A DNA stretch of 64,000 bases from Sipunculus nudus (Eukaryota; Annelida; Sipuncula; Golfingiida; Sipunculidae), in the NCBI GenBank assembly GCA_026874595.1, contig CM049314.1, forward strand, positions 1,075,318 to 1,139,317. The letters run 5' to 3'. The position numbers and the translations under genes were made by a program. A model generated the notes under the pieces. That model was not told the DNA's origin. It saw nothing but the letters and a program-made list of their open reading frames with translations, and did not search any database. Below are positions 1 through 15,380 of this stretch, piece after piece. Every line of letters begins with the position of its first letter. Position 1 is the first letter of the stretch.

Positions 1-3000
1 ATTCATGGTACTGTACACCGTACCTGCAGGTAGTTATGTATGGTACTGTAAGCCTTGTGTGACACCCTACCTGCAGGTAGTTATGAGTATGGTACTGTGA
101 GCCTTGTGTGACACCCTACCTGCATGAAGTTATGGGTATAGTACTGCAAGCCTTGTGTGACACCATACCTGCAGGTAATTATGCATGGTACTGTACACCG
201 TATCTGAAGGTAGTTATGCATGGTACTGTACACCGTACCTGCAGGTAGTTATGCATGGTACTGTACACCGTACCTGCAATTAGTTATGAGTATGGTACTG
301 TAAGCCTTGTGTGACACCTTACCTGCAGGTAGTTATGAGTATGGTACTGTAAGCCTTGTGTGACACCCTGCCTGCAGGTAGTTATGCGTATGGTACTGTA
401 AGCCTTGTGTGACACCTTACCTGCAGGTAGTTATGAGTATGGTACTGTAAGCCTTGTGTGACACCCTACCTGCAGGTAGTTATGAGTATGGTACTGTAAG
501 CCTTGTGTGACACCCTACCTGCAGGTAGTTATGTATGGTACAGTACACCGTATCTGCAGGTAGTTATGCATGGTACTGTTCACCGTACCTGCAGGTAGTT
601 ATGTATGGTACTGTACACCGTACCTTTAGGTAGTTATGCATGGTACTGTAAACCGTACCTGCAGGTAGTTATGAGTATGGTACTGTAAGCCTTGTGTGAC
701 ACCCTACATGCAGGTAGTTATGAATTGCACTGTACACCGTACCTGCAGGTAGTTATTTATGGTACTGTAAACCGTACCTGCAGGTAGTTATGAGTATGGT
801 ACTGCAAGCCTTGTGTGACACCATACCTGCAGGTAGTTATGAGTATGGTCCAGTAAGCCTTGTTTGACACCGTACCTGTAGGTACTGTACACCGTACCTG
901 CAGGTAGTTATGTATGGTACTGTACACTGTACCTGCAGGTAGTTATGGGTATGTTACTGTAAGCCTTTTGTGACACCCTACCTGCAGGTAGTTATGCATG
1001 GTACTCTACACCGTACCTGCAGGTAGTTATGTATGGTACTGTACACTGTACCTTTAGGTAGTTATGCATGGTACTGTACACCGTACCTGCAGGTAGTTAT
1101 GTATGGTACTGTACACCGAACCTGCAGGTAGTTATGTATGGCACCGTAAACCGAACCTGCAGGTAGTTATGCATGGTACTGTACACCGTACCTGCCGGTA
1201 GTTATGTATGGTACTGTACACCGTACCTGCAGGTAGTTATGTATGGTACTGTACACAGTACCTTTAGGTAGTTATGCATGGTACTGTACACCGTACCTGC
1301 AGGTAGTTATGTATGGTACTGTACACCGAACCTGCAGGTAGTTATGTATGGCACCGTAAACCGAACCTGCAGGTAGTTATGCATGGTACTGTACACTGTA
1401 CCTGCAATTAGTTATGAGTATGGTACTATAAGCCTTTTGTGACACCCTACCTGAAGGTAGTTATGAGTATGGTACTGTAAGCCCTGTTTGACACCCTACC
1501 TATAGGTAGTTATGAGTATGGTACTGTAAGCCTTGTATGACACCATACCTGCAGGTAGTTATGCATGGTACTGTACACCGTATCTGCAGGTAGTTATGCA
1601 TGGTACAGTACACCATACCTGCAGGTAGTTATGCATGGTACTGTACAACTTACCTGCAGGTTATTATGAGTATGGTATTGTAAGCCTTGTGTGACACTGT
1701 ACCTGCAGGTAGTTATGAGTATGGTACTGTTAGCCTTGTGTGACAACCTACCTGAAGGTAGTTATGAGTATGGTACTGTAAGCCCTGTTTGACACCCTAC
1801 CTATAGGTAGTTATGAGTATGGTACTGTAAGCCTTGTATGACACCATACCTGCAGGTAGTTATGCATGGTACTGTACACCGTATCTGCAGGTAGTTATGC
1901 ATGGTACAGTACACCATACCTGCAGGTAGTTATGCATGGTACTGTACAACTTACCTGCAGGTTATTATGAGTATGGTATTGTAAGCCTTGTGTGACACCC
2001 TACCTGCAGGTAGTTATGAGTATGGTACTGTAAGCCTTGTGTGACACCGTATCTGCAGGTAGTTATATATGGTACTGTACACCGTACCTGCAGCTAGTTT
2101 TGGGTATGGTACTGTAAGCCTTGTGTGACACCCTACCTGCAGGTAGTTATGAGTATGGAACTGTAAGCCTTGTGTGACACCGTACTTGCAGGTAGTTATG
2201 AGTATGGTACTGTAAGCCTTGTGTGACACCCTACCTGCAGGTAGTTATGAGTATGGTACTGTAAGCCTTGTGTGACACTGTACTTGCAGGTAGTTATAAG
2301 TATGGTACTGTAAGCCTTGTGTGACACCCTACCTGCAGGTAGTTATTTTTGGTACTGTACACCGTTCCTGCAGGTTGTTATGGGTATGGAACTGTAAGCC
2401 TTGTGTGACACCCTATTTGCAGGAAGTTATGAGTATGGTACTGTAAGCCTTGGGTGTATCCGTACCTGCAGGTAGTTTTGCATGGCACTGTACACCGTAC
2501 CTGCAGGTACTTATGTATGGTACTGAAAAACTGTACCTGCCTGTAGTTATGAGTATGGTACTGCAAGCCTTGTGTGACACCATATCTGCAGGTAGTTATG
2601 AGTATGGCACTGTAAGCCTTGTGTGACACCGTACCTGCAGGTAGTTATGGATGGTACTGAAAGCCTTGTTTTACACCCTACCTGCAGGTAGTTATGGGTA
2701 TAGTACAGTAGGCCTTGTGTGACACCGTACCTGCAGGTAGTTATGAGTATGGTAATGTAAGCCTTGTGTGAAACCCTACCTGCAGGTAGTTATGAGTATG
2801 GTACTGTAAGTCTTGTGTGACACCGTACCTGTAGGTACTGTACACCTAACCTGCATGTAGTTATGAGTATGGTAAAATAAGCCTTGTGTGACACCCTACC
2901 TGCAGGTAGTTATGAGTATCGTACTGTAAGCCTTGTGTGACACCGTACCTGCAGATAGTTATGAGTATGATACTGTAAGCCTTGTGTGACACACTACCTG

Positions 3001-4460
3001 CAAGTAGTTATGTATGGTACTGTACACCGTACCTGCAGGTAGTTATGCATGGTACTGTACACCGTAGATGCAGGCATTTATGTATGGTACTGTAAGCCTT
3101 GTGTGACACCCTACCTGCAGGTAGTTAATAGTATGGTACTGTGAGCCTTGTTTGACACCCTACCTGCATGTAGTTATGGGTATAGTACTGTAAGCCTTGT
3201 GTGACACTGTACCTGCAGATAGTTATGAGTATGGTACTGTAAGCCTTGTGTGACACCGTACCTGCAGGTAGTTATTCATGGTACTGTACACTGTACCTGT
3301 AGGTAGTTATGTATGGTACTGTACACCGTACCTGCAGGTAGTTATGTATGGTACTCTACACCGTACCTGCAGGTAGTTATGCATGGTACTGTACACAGTA
3401 CCTGCAGGTAGTTATGTATGGTAATGTAAGCCTTGTGTGACACCCTACCTGCAAGTAGTTATGAGTATGGTACTGTGAGCCTTGTATGACACCGTACCTG
3501 CAGGTAGTTATGAATATGGTACTGTGAGCTTTGTGTGACAATGTACCTGCAAGTAGTTATGGGTATAGTACTGTAAGCCTTGTGTGACACAGTACCTGCA
3601 GGTCGTTATGGGTATAGTTATGTAAGCCTTGTGTGACACCGTACCTGCAGGTAGTTATGAGTATGGTACTGTGAGCCTTGTGTGACACCCTACCTGCAGG
3701 TAGTTATAAGTATGGTACTGTAAGCCTTGTGTGACACCGTACTTGCAGGTAGTTATGAGTATGGTTCTGTAAGCCTTGTATGACACCCTACCTGCTGGTA
3801 GTTATGTATGGTACTGTACACCGTATCTTCAGGTGGTTATGCATGGTACTGTACACCATACCTGCAGGTAGTTATACATGGTACTGTACAACTTACCTGC
3901 AGGTAGTTATGTATGGTACTGTAAGCCTTGTGTGACACCCGACCTGCAGGTAGTTATGAGTATGGTACTTTGAGCCTTGTGTGACACCCTACCTGCAGGT
4001 AGTTATGAGTATGGTACTGTATGCCTTGTGTGACACCGTACCCGGAGGTAGTTATATATGGTACTGTACACCGTCCCTGCAGGTAGTTTTGGGTATGGTA
4101 CTGTAAGCCTTGTGTGACACCCTCCCTGCAGGTAGATAAGAGTATGGCACTGTAAGCCTTGTGTGATACCCTACCTGCATGTAGTTATGAGTATGGTACT
4201 ATAAACCTTGTGTGACACCGTACTTGCAGGTAGTTATGAGTATGGTACTGTAAGCCTTGTGTGACACCCTACCTGCAAGAATTTAGGTATGGTACAGTAC
4301 ACCGTACCTGCAGGTTGTTATGGTTATTGTACTGTAAGCCTTGTGTGACACCCTATTTGCAGGTAGTTTTGAGTATGGTACTGTAGGCCTTGTGTGACAC
4401 CGTACCTGCAGGTAGTTATGCATGGCACTGTACACCGTCCCTGCAGGTAGTTATGTATGG
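1..4460. repeat. Higher-order segment, copy A (about 4.5 kb)
   Basis: This part of the array matches 6848-11088 almost base for base. The offset is about 6,847 bp at the left end and 6,630 bp from about 2000 onward. The change comes from an extra local duplication near 1440-1980 in this copy. Matching variant units, such as the run at 2014-2629 and its partner at 8644-9259, give identical translations. The match breaks down near 4460, where this copy has a TACAGTACACTG variant. Confidence 0.85.
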
Positions 4461-6847
4461 TACAGTACACTGTACCTGCAGGTAGTTATGGGTATGTTAC
4501 TGTAAGCCTTTTGTGACACCCTACCTGCAGGTAGTTATGAGTATGGTACTGTAAGCCTTGTGTGACACCCTACCTGCAGGTAGTTATGCATGGTACTGTA
4601 CACCGTACCTGCAGGTAGTAATGTATGGTACTGTACACAGTACCTTTAGGTAGTTATGCATGGTACTGTACACCGTCCCTGCAGGTAGTTATGTATGGTA
4701 CTGTACACCGAACCTGCAGGTAGTTATGCATGGTACTGTACACCGTACCTGCAGGTAGTTATGCATGGTACTGTACACCGTACCTGCAGGTAGTTATGTA
4801 TGGTACTGTACACCGAACCTGCAGGTAGTTATGCATGGTACTGTACACCGTACCTGCAGGTAGTTATGCATGGTACTGTACACCGTACCTGCCGGTAGTT
4901 ATGTATGTTACTGTACACCGTACCTGCAATTAGTTATGAGTATGGTACTATAAGCCTTTTGTGACACCTTACCTGCAGGTAGTTATGAGTATGGTACTGC
5001 AAGCCTTGTGTGACACCCTACCTGCAGGTAGTTATGTGTATTGTACTGTAAGCCTTGTGTGACACAGTACCTGCAGGTAGTTATGAGTATGGTACTGTAA
5101 GCCTTGTGTGACACCCTACCTGCAAGTAGTTAGGTATGGTACTGTAAACCGTACCTGCAGGTAGTTATTCATGGTACTGTACACCGTACCTGCAGGTAGT
5201 TATGTATGGTACTGTAAGCCTTGTGTGACACCCTACCTGCAAGTAGTTATGAGTATGGTACTGTGAGCCTTGTGTGACACCCTACCTGCATGTAGTTATG
5301 GGTATAGTACTGTAAGCCTTGTGTGACACCGTACCTGCAGGTAGTTATTCATGGTACTGTACACTGTACCTGTAGGTAGTTATGTATGGTACTGTACACC
5401 GTACCTGCAGGTAGATATGTATGGTACTATACACCGTTCCTGCAGGTAGTTATGCATGGTACGGTACACCGTACCTGCAGGTAGTTATGTATGGTACTGT
5501 AAGCCTTGTGTGACACCCTACCTGCAGGTAGTTATGGGTATGGTACTGTAAGCCTTGTGTGACACCCTACCTGCAGGTAGTTATGATTAGGTACTGTAAG
5601 CCTTGTGTGACACCCTACCTGCATGTAGTTTTGGGTATAGCACTGTAAGCCTTGTGTGACACCGTACCTGCAGGTAGATATTCATGGTACTGTACACTGT
5701 ACCTGTAGGTAGTTATGTATGGTACTGTACACCGTACCTGCAGGTAGTTATGTATGGTACTGTACACCGTACCTGCAGGTAGTTATGCATGGTACTGTAC
5801 AACTTACCTGCAGGTAGTTATGTATGGTACTGTAAGCCTTGTGTGACACCCTACCTGCAGGTAGTTATGAGTATGGTACTTTGAGCCTTGTGTGACACCC
5901 TACCTGCAGGTAGTTATGAGTATGGTACTGTATGCCTTGTGTGACACCGTACCCGGAGGTAGTTATATATGGTACTGTACACTGTACCTGCAGGTAGTTT
6001 TGGGTATGGTACTGTAAGCCTTGTGTGACACCCTCCATGCAGGTAGTTAAGAGTATGGCACTGTAAGCCTTGTGTGATACCCTACCTGCAGGTAGTTATG
6101 AGTATGGTACTGTAAACCTTTTGTGACACCGTACTTGCAGGTAGTTATGAGTATGGTACTGTAAGCCTTGTGTGACACCCTACCTGCAAGTAGTTAGGTA
6201 TGGTACAGTACACCGTACCTGCAGGTTGTTATGGTTATGGTACTGTAAGCCTTGTGTGACACCCACATTTTGCAGGTAGTTTTGAGTATGGTACTGTAGG
6301 CCATGTGTGACACCGTACCTTCAGGTAGTTATGCATGGCACTGTACACCGTCCCTGCAGGTAGTTATGTATGGTACTGTAAACCGTACCTGCAGGTAGTT
6401 ATGAGTATGGTACTGCAAGCCTTGTGTGACACCATACCTGCAGGTTGTTATGAGTATGGTACTGTAAGCCTTGTGTGACACCGTACCTGCAGGTAGTGAT
6501 GTATGGTACTGTAAGCCTTGTTTTACACCGTACCTGCAGGTAGTTATGAGTATGGTACTTGAAGCCTTGTTTTACACCCTACCTGCAGGTAGTTATGGGT
6601 ATAGTACTGTAGGCCTTGTGTGACACCGTACCTGCAGGTAGTTATGAGTATGGTACTGTAAGTCTTGTGTGACACCGTACCTGTAGGTACTGTACACCTT
6701 ACCTGCAGGTAGTAATGAGTATGGTACTGCAAGCCTTGTGTGACACCCTACTTGCAGGTAGTTATGTGTATGGTACTGTAAGCCTTGTGTGACACCCTAC
6801 CTGCAAGTAGTTATGTATGGTACTGTACACCGTACCTGCAGGTAGTT

Positions 6848-9800
6848 ATTCATGGTACTGTACACCGTACCTGCAGGTAGTTATGTATGGTACTGTAAGC
6901 CTTGTGTGACACCCTACCTGCAGGTAGTTATGAGTATGGTACTGTGAGCCTTGTGTTACACCCTACCTGCATGAAGTTATGGGTATAGTACTGCAAGCCT
7001 TGTGTGACACCATACCTGCAGGTAATTATGCATGGTACTGTACACCGTATCTGAAGGTAGTTATGCATGGTACTGTACACCGTACCTGCAGGTAGTTATG
7101 CATGGTACTGTACACCGTACCTGCAATTAGTTATGAGTATGGTACTGTAAGCCTTGTGTGACACCTTACCTGCAGGTAGTTATGAGTATGGTACTGTAAG
7201 CCTTGTGTGACACCCTGCCTGCAGGTAGTTATGCGTATGGTACTGTAAGCCTTGTGTGACACCTTACCTGCAGGTAGTTATGAGTATGGTACTGTAAGCC
7301 TTGTGTGACACCCTACCTGCAGGTAGTTATGAGTATGGTACTGTAAGCCTTGTGTGACACCCTACCTGCAGGTAGTTATGTATGGTACAGTACACCGTAT
7401 CTGCAGGTAGTTATGCATGGTACTGTTCACCGTACCTGCAGGTAGTTATGTATGGTACTGTACACCGTACCTTTAGGTAGTTATGCATGGTACTGTAAAC
7501 CGTACCTGCAGGTAGTTATGAGTATGGTACTGTAAGCCTTGTGTGACACCCTACATGCAGGTAGTTATGAATTGCACTGTACACCGTACCTGCAGGTAGT
7601 TATTTATGGTACTGTAAACCGTACCTGCAGGTAGTTATGAGTATGGTACTGCAAGCCTTGTGTGACACCATACCTGCAGGTAGTTATGAGTATGGTCCAG
7701 TAAGCCTTGTTTGACACCGTACCTGTAGGTACTGTACACCGTACCTGCAGGTAGTTATGTATGGTACTGTACACTGTACCTGCAGGTAGTTATGGGTATG
7801 TTACTGTAAGCCTTTTGTGACACCCTACCTGCAGGTAGTTATGCATGGTACTCTACACCGTACCTGCAGGTAGTTATGTATGGTACTGTACACTGTACCT
7901 TTAGGTAGTTATGCATGGTACTGTACACCGTACCTGCAGGTAGTTATGTATGGTACTGTACACCGAACCTGCAGGTAGTTATGTATGGCACCGTAAACCG
8001 AACCTGCAGGTAGTTATGCATGGTACTGTACACCGTACCTGCCGGTAGTTATGTATGGTACTGTACACCGTACCTGCAGGTAGTTATGTATGGTACTGTA
8101 CACAGTACCTTTAGGTAGTTATGCATGGTACTGTACACCGTACCTGCAGGTAGTTATGTATGGTACTGTACACCGAACCTGCAGGTAGTTATGTATGGCA
8201 CCGTAAACCGAACCTGCAGGTAGTTATGCATGGTACTGTACACCGTACCTGCCGGTAGTTATGTATGGTACTGTACACTGTACCTGCAATTAGTTATGAG
8301 TATGGTACTATAAGCCTTTTGTGACACCTTACCTGCAGGTAGTTATGAGTATGGTACTGTTAGCCTTGTGTGACAACCTACCTGAAGGTAGTTATGAGTA
8401 TGGTACTGTAAGCCCTGTTTGACACCCTACCTATAGGTAGTTATGAGTATGGTACTGTAAGCCTTGTATGACACCCTACCTGCAGGTAGTTATGCATGGT
8501 ACTGTACACCGTATCTGCAGGTAGTTATGCATGGTACAGTACACCATACCTGCAGGTAGTTATGCATGGTACTGTACAACTTACCTGCAGGTTATTATGA
8601 GTATGGTATTGTAAGCCTTGTGTGACACCCTACCTGCAGGTAGTTATGAGTATGGTACTGTAAGCCTTGTGTGACACCGTATCTGCAGGTAGTTATATAT
8701 GGTACTGTACACCGTACCTGCAGCTAGTTTTGGGTATGGTACTGTAAGCCTTGTGTGACACCCTACCTGCAGGTAGTTATGAGTATGGAACTGTAAGCCT
8801 TGTGTGACACCGTACTTGCAGGTAGTTATGAGTATGGTACTGTAAGCCTTGTGTGACACCCTACCTGCAGGTAGTTATGAGTATGGTACTGTAAGCCTTG
8901 TGTGACACTGTACTTGCAGGTAGTTATAAGTATGGTACTGTAAGCCTTGTGTGACACCCTACCTGCAGGTAGTTATTTTTGGTACTGTACACCGTTCCTG
9001 CAGGTTGTTATGGGTATGGAACTGTAAGCCTTGTGTGACACCCTATTTGCAGGAAGTTATGAGTATGGTACTGTAAGCCTTGGGTGTATCCGTACCTGCA
9101 GGTAGTTTTGCATGGCACTGTACACCGTACCTGCAGGTACTTATGTATGGTACTGAAAAACTGTACCTGCCTGTAGTTATGAGTATGGTACTGCAAGCCT
9201 TGTGTGACACCATATCTGCAGGTAGTTATGAGTATGGCACTGTAAGCCTTGTGTGACACCGTACCTGCAGGTAGTTATGTATGGTACTGAAAGCCTTGTT
9301 TTACACCCTACCTGCAGGTAGTTATGGGTATAGTACAGTAGGCCTTGTGTGACACCGTACCTGCAGGTAGTTATGAGTATGGTAATGTAAGCCTTGTGTG
9401 AAACCCTACCTGCAGGTAGTTATGAGTATGGTACTGTAAGTCTTGTGTGACACCGTACCTGTAGGTACTGTACACCTAACCTGCATGTAGTTATGAGTAT
9501 GGTACTATAAGCCTTGTGTGACACCCTACCTGCAGGTAGTTATGAGTATCGTACTGTAAGCCTTGTGTGACACCGTACCTGCAGATAGTTATGAGTATGA
9601 TACTGTAAGCCTTGTGTGACACACTACCTGCAAGTAGTTATGTATGGTACTGTACACCGTACCTGCAGGTAGTTATGCATGGTACTGTACACCGTAGATG
9701 CAGGCATTTATGTATGGTACTGTAAGCCTTGTGTGACACCCTACCTGCAGGTAGTTAATAGTATGGTACTGTGAGCCTTGTTTGACACCCTACCTGCATG

Positions 9801-11088
9801 TAGTTATGGGTATAGTACTGTAAGCCTTGTGTGACACTGTACCTGCAGATAGTTATGAGTATGGTACTGTAAGCCTTGTGTGACACCGTACCTGCAGGTA
9901 GTTATTCATGGTACTGTACACTGTACCTGTAGGTAGTTATGTATGGTACTGTACACCGTACCTGCAGGTAGTTATGTATGGTACTCTACACCGTACCTGC
10001 AGGTAGTTATGCATGGTACTGTACACAGTACCTGCAGGTAGTTATGTATGGTAATGTAAGCCTTGTGTGACACCCTACCTGCAAGTAGTTATGAGTATGG
10101 TACTGTGAGCCTTGTATGACACCGTACCTGCAGGTAGTTATGAATATGGTACTGTGAGCTTTGTGTGACAATGTACCTGCAAGTAGTTATGGGTATAGTA
10201 CTGTAAGCCTTGTGTGACACAGTACCTGCAGGTCGTTATGGGTATAGTTATGTAAGCCTTGTGTGACACCGTACCTGCAGGTAGTTATGAGTATGGTACT
10301 GTGAGCCTTGTGTGACACCCTACCTGCAGGTAGTTATAAGTATGGTACTGTAAGCCTTGTGTGACACCGTACTTGCAGGTAGTTATGAGTATGGTTTTGT
10401 AAGCCTTGTATGACACCCTACCTGCTGGTAGTTATGTATGGTACTGTACACCGTATCTTCAGGTGGTTATGCATGGTACTGTACACCATACCTGCAGGTA
10501 GTTATACATGGTACTGTACAACTTACCTGCAGGTAGTTATGTATGGTACTGTAAGCCTTGTGTGACACCCGACCTGCAGGTAGTTATGAGTATGGTACTT
10601 TTAGCCTTGTGTGACACCCTACCTGCAGGTAGTTATGAGTATGGTACTGTATGCCTTGTGTGACACCGTACCCGGAGGTAGTTATATATGGTACTGTACA
10701 CCGTACCTGCAGGTAGTTTTGGGTATGGTACTGTAAGCCTTGTGTGACACCCTCCCTGCAGGTAGATAAGAGTATGGCACTGTAAGCCTTGTGTGATACC
10801 CTACCTGCAGGTAGTTATGAGTATGGTACTATAAACCTTGTGTGACACCGTACTTGCAGGTAGTTATGAGTATGGTACTGTAAGCCTTGTGTGACACCCT
10901 ACCTGCAAGAATTTAGGTATGGTACAGTACACCGTACCTGCAGGTTGTTATGGTTATTGTACTGTAAGCCTTGTGTGACACCCTATTTGCAGGTAGTTTT
11001 GAGTATGGTACTGTAGGCCTTGTGTGACACCGTACCTGCAGGTAGTTATGCATGGCACTGTACACCGTCCCTGCAGGTAGTTATGTAT
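6848..11088. repeat. Higher-order segment, copy B (about 4.2 kb)
   Basis: Second copy of the block at 1-4460, with the same order of variant units and only scattered single-base differences. It is followed directly by the 566-bp and 5-kb duplications, so the array has grown by several rounds of large-segment duplication and not only by adding single units. Confidence 0.85.
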
Positions 11089-14000
11089 GGTACTGTAAAC
11101 CGTACCTGCAGGTAGTTATGAGTATGGTACTGCAAGCCTTGTGTGACACCATACCTGCAGGTTGTTATGAGTATGGTACTGTAAGCCTTGTGTGACACCG
11201 TACCTGCAGGTAGTGATGTATGGTACTGTAAGCCTTGTTTTACACCGTACCTGCAGGTAGTTATGAGTATGGTACTTGAAGCCTTGTGTTACACCCTACC
11301 TGCAGGTAGTTATGGGTATAGTACTGTAGGCCTTGTGTGACACCGTACCTGCAGGTAGTTATGAGTATGGTACTGTAAGTCTTGTGTGACACCGTACCTG
11401 TAGGTACTGTACACCTTACCTGCAGGTAGTTATGAGTATGGTACTGCAAGCCTTGTGTGACACCCTACCTGGAGGTAGTTATGTGTATTGTACTGAAAGC
11501 CTTGTGTGACACAGTACCTGCAGGTAGTTATGAGTATGGTACTGTAAGCCTTGTGTGACACCCTACCAGCAAGTAGTTAGGTATGGTACTGTACACCGTA
11601 CCTGCAGGTAGTTATGCATGGCACTGTACACCGTCCCTGCAGGTAGTTATGTATGGTACTGTAAACCGTACCTGCAGGTAGTTATGAGTATGGTACTGCA
11701 AGCCTTGTGTGACACCATACCTGCAGGTTGTTATGAGTATGGTACTGTAAGCCTTGTGTGACACCGTACCTGCAGGTAGTGATGTATGGTACTGTAAGCC
11801 TTGTTTTACACCGTACCTGCAGGTAGTTATGAGTATGGTACTGGAAGCCTTGTGTTACACCCTACCTGCAGGTAGTTATGGGTATAGTACTGTAGGCCTT
11901 GTGTGACACCGTACCTGCAGGTAGTTATGAGTATTGTACTGTAAGTCTTGTGTGACACCGTACCTGTAGGTACTGTACACCTTACCTGCAGGTAGTTATG
12001 AGTATGGTACTGCAAGCCTTGTGTGACACCCTACCTGCAGGTAGTTATGTGTATTGTACTGTAAGCCTTGTGTGACACAGTACCTGCAGGTAGTTATGAG
12101 TATGGTACTGTAAGCCTTGTGTGACACCCTACCTGCAAGTAGTCAGGTATGGTACTGTAAACCGTACCTGCAGGTAGTTATTCATGGTACTGTACACCGT
12201 ACCTGCAGGTAGTTATGTATGGTACTGTAAGCCTTGTGTGACACCCTACCTGCAGGTAGTTATGAGTATGGTACTGTGAGCCTTGTGTGACACCCTACCT
12301 GCATGTAGTTATGGGTATAGTACTGTAAGCCTTGTGTGACACCGTACCTGCAGGTAGTTATTCATGGTACTGTACACTGTACCTGTAGGTAGTTATGTAT
12401 GGTACTGTACACCGTACCTGCAGGTAGTTATGTATGGTACTGTACACCGTACCTGCAGGTAGTTATGCATGGTACTGTACACCGTACCTGCAGGTAGTTA
12501 TGTATGGTACTGTAAGCCTTGTGTGACACCTTACCTGCAGGTAGTTATGGGTATGGTACTGTAAGCCTTGTGTGACACCCTACCTGCAGGTAGTTATGAG
12601 TATGGAACTGTAAGCCTTGTGTGACACCCTACCTGCATGTAATTTTGGGTATAGTACTGTAAGCCTTGTGTGACACCGTACCTGCAGGTAGTTATTCATG
12701 GTACTGTACACTGTATCTGTAGGTAGTTATGTATGGTACTGTACACCGTACCTGCAGGTAGTTATGTATGGTACTGTACACCGTACCTGCAGGTAGTTAT
12801 GCATGGTACTGTACAACTTACCTGCAGGTAGTTATGTATGGTACTGTAAGCCTTGTGTGACACCCTACCTGCAGGTAGTTATGAGTATGGTACTTTGAGC
12901 CTTGTGTGACACCCTACCTGCAGGTAGTTATGAGTATGGTACTGTATGCCTTGTGTGACACCGTACCCGGAGGTAGTTATATATGGTACTGTACACCGTA
13001 CCTGCAGGTAGTTTTGGGTATGGTACTGTAAGCCTTGTGTGACACCCTCCATGCAGGTAGTTAAGAGTATGGCACTGTAAGCCTTGTGTGATACCCTACC
13101 TGCAGGTAGTTATGAGTATGGTACTGTAAACCTTGTGTGACACCGTACTTGCAGGTAGTTATGAGTATGGTACTGTAAGCCTTGTGTGACACCCTACCTG
13201 CAAGTAGTTAGGTATGGTACAGTACACCGTACCTGCAGGTTGTTATGGTTATGGTACTGTAAGCCTTGTGTGACACCCTATTTGCAGGTAGTTTTGAGTA
13301 TGGTACTGTAGGCCTTGTGTGACACCGTACCTGCAGGTAGTTATGCATGGCACTGTACACCGTCCCTGCAGATAGTTATGTATGGTACTGTAAACCGTAC
13401 CTGCAGGTAGTTATGAGTATGGTACTGCAAGCCTTGTGTGACACCATACCTGCAGGTTGTTATGAGTATGGTACTGTAAGCCTTGTGTGACACCGTACCT
13501 GCAGGTAGTGATGTATGGTACTGTAAGCCTTGTTTTACACCGTACCTGCAGGTAGTTATGAGTATGGTACTTGAAGCCTTGTGTTACACCCTACCTGCAG
13601 GTAGTTATGGGTATAGTACTGTAGGCCTTGTGTGACACCGTACCTGCAGGTAGTTATGAGTATGGTACTGTAAGTCTTGTGTGACACCGTACCTGTAGGT
13701 ACTGTACACCTTACCTGCAGGTAGTTATGTGTATGGTACTGTAAGCCTTGTGTGACACAGTACCTGCAGGTAGTTATGAGTATGGTACTGTAAGCCTTGT
13801 GTGACACCCTACCTGCAAGTAGTTAGGTATGGTACTGTACACCGTACCTGCAGGTAGTTATTCATGGTACTGTACACCGTACCTGCAGGTAGTTATGTAT
13901 GGTACTGTAAGCCTTGTGTGACACCCTACCTGCAGGTAGTTATGAGTATGGTACTGTGAGCCTTGTGTGACACCCTACCTGCATGAAGTTATGGGTATAG

Positions 14001-15380
14001 TACTGTAAGCCTTGTGTGACACCGTACCTGCAGGTAGTTATTCATGGTACTGTACACTGTACCTGTAGGTAGTTATGTATGGTACTGTACACCGTACCTG
14101 CAGGTAGTTATGTATGGTACTGTACACCGTACCTGCAGGTAGTTATGCATGGTACTGTACACCGTACCTGCAGGTAGTTATGTATGGTACTGTAAGCCTT
14201 GTGTGACACCCTACCTGCAGGTAGTTATGGGTATGGTACTGTAAGCCTAGTGTGACACCCTACCTGCAGGTAGTTATGAGTATGGTACTGTGAGCCTTGC
14301 GTGACACCCTACCTGCATGTAGTTTTGGGTATAGTACTGTAAGCCTTGTGTGACACCGTACCTGCAGGTAGTTATTCATGGTACTGTACACTGTACCTGT
14401 AGGTAGTTATGTATGATACTGTACACCGTACCTGCAGGTAGTTATGTATGGTACTGTACACCGTACCTGCAGGTAGTTATGCATGGTACTGTACACCGTA
14501 CCTGCAGGCAGTTATGTATGGTACTGTAAGCCTTGTGTGACACCCTACCTGCAGGTAGTTATGAGTATGGTACTGTGAGCCTTGTGTGACACCCTACCTG
14601 CAGGTAGTTAAGGGTATAGTACTGTAAGCCTTGTGTGACACCGTACCTGCAGGTAGTTTTGAGCATGGTACTGTAAGCCTTGTGTGACACCCTACCTGCA
14701 GGTAGTTATGAGTATGGTACTGTTAGCCTTGTGTGACACCCTACCTGCATGTAGTTATGGGTATAGTACTGTAAGCCTTGTGTGACACCGTACCTGCAGG
14801 TAGTTATTCATGGTACTGTACACTGTACCTGTAGGTAGTTATGTATGGTACTGTACACCGTACCTGCAGGTAGTTATGCATGGTACTGTACACCGTACCT
14901 GCAGGTAGTGATGTATGGTACTGTAAGCCTTGTTTTACACCGTACCTGCAGGTAGTTATGAGTATGGTACTTGAAGCCTTGTGTTACACCCTACCTGCAG
15001 GTAGTTATGGGTATAGTACTGTAGGCCTTGTGTGACACCGAACCTGCAGGTAGTTATGAGTATGGTACTGTAAGTCTTGTGTGACACCAGACCTGTAGGT
15101 ACTGTACACCTTACCTGCAGGTAGTTATGAGTATGGTACTGCAAGCCTTGTGTGACACCCTACCTGCAGGTAGTTATGTGTATGGTACTGTAAGCCTTGT
15201 GTGACACAGTACCTGCAGGTAGTTATGAGTATGGTACTGTAAGCCTTGTGTGACACCCTACCTGCAAGTAGTTAGGTATGGTACTGTACACCGTACCTGC
15301 AGGTAGTTATTCATGGTACTGTACACCGTACCTGCAGGTAGTTATGTATGGTACTGTAAGCCTTGTGTGACACCCTACCT
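10375..15380. repeat. 5,006-bp tandem duplication, first copy
   Basis: Every landmark checked here recurs exactly 5,006 bp to the right. Examples are the ATGGTTTTGT variant (10390 and 15396) and the unit runs at 11261, 11827, 13556 and 14956, repeated at 16267, 16833, 18562 and 19962 with identical translations. I found no base difference in the stretches compared by eye. Inside it, 11041-11606 and the following 566 bp form a nested duplication. Confidence 0.9.
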
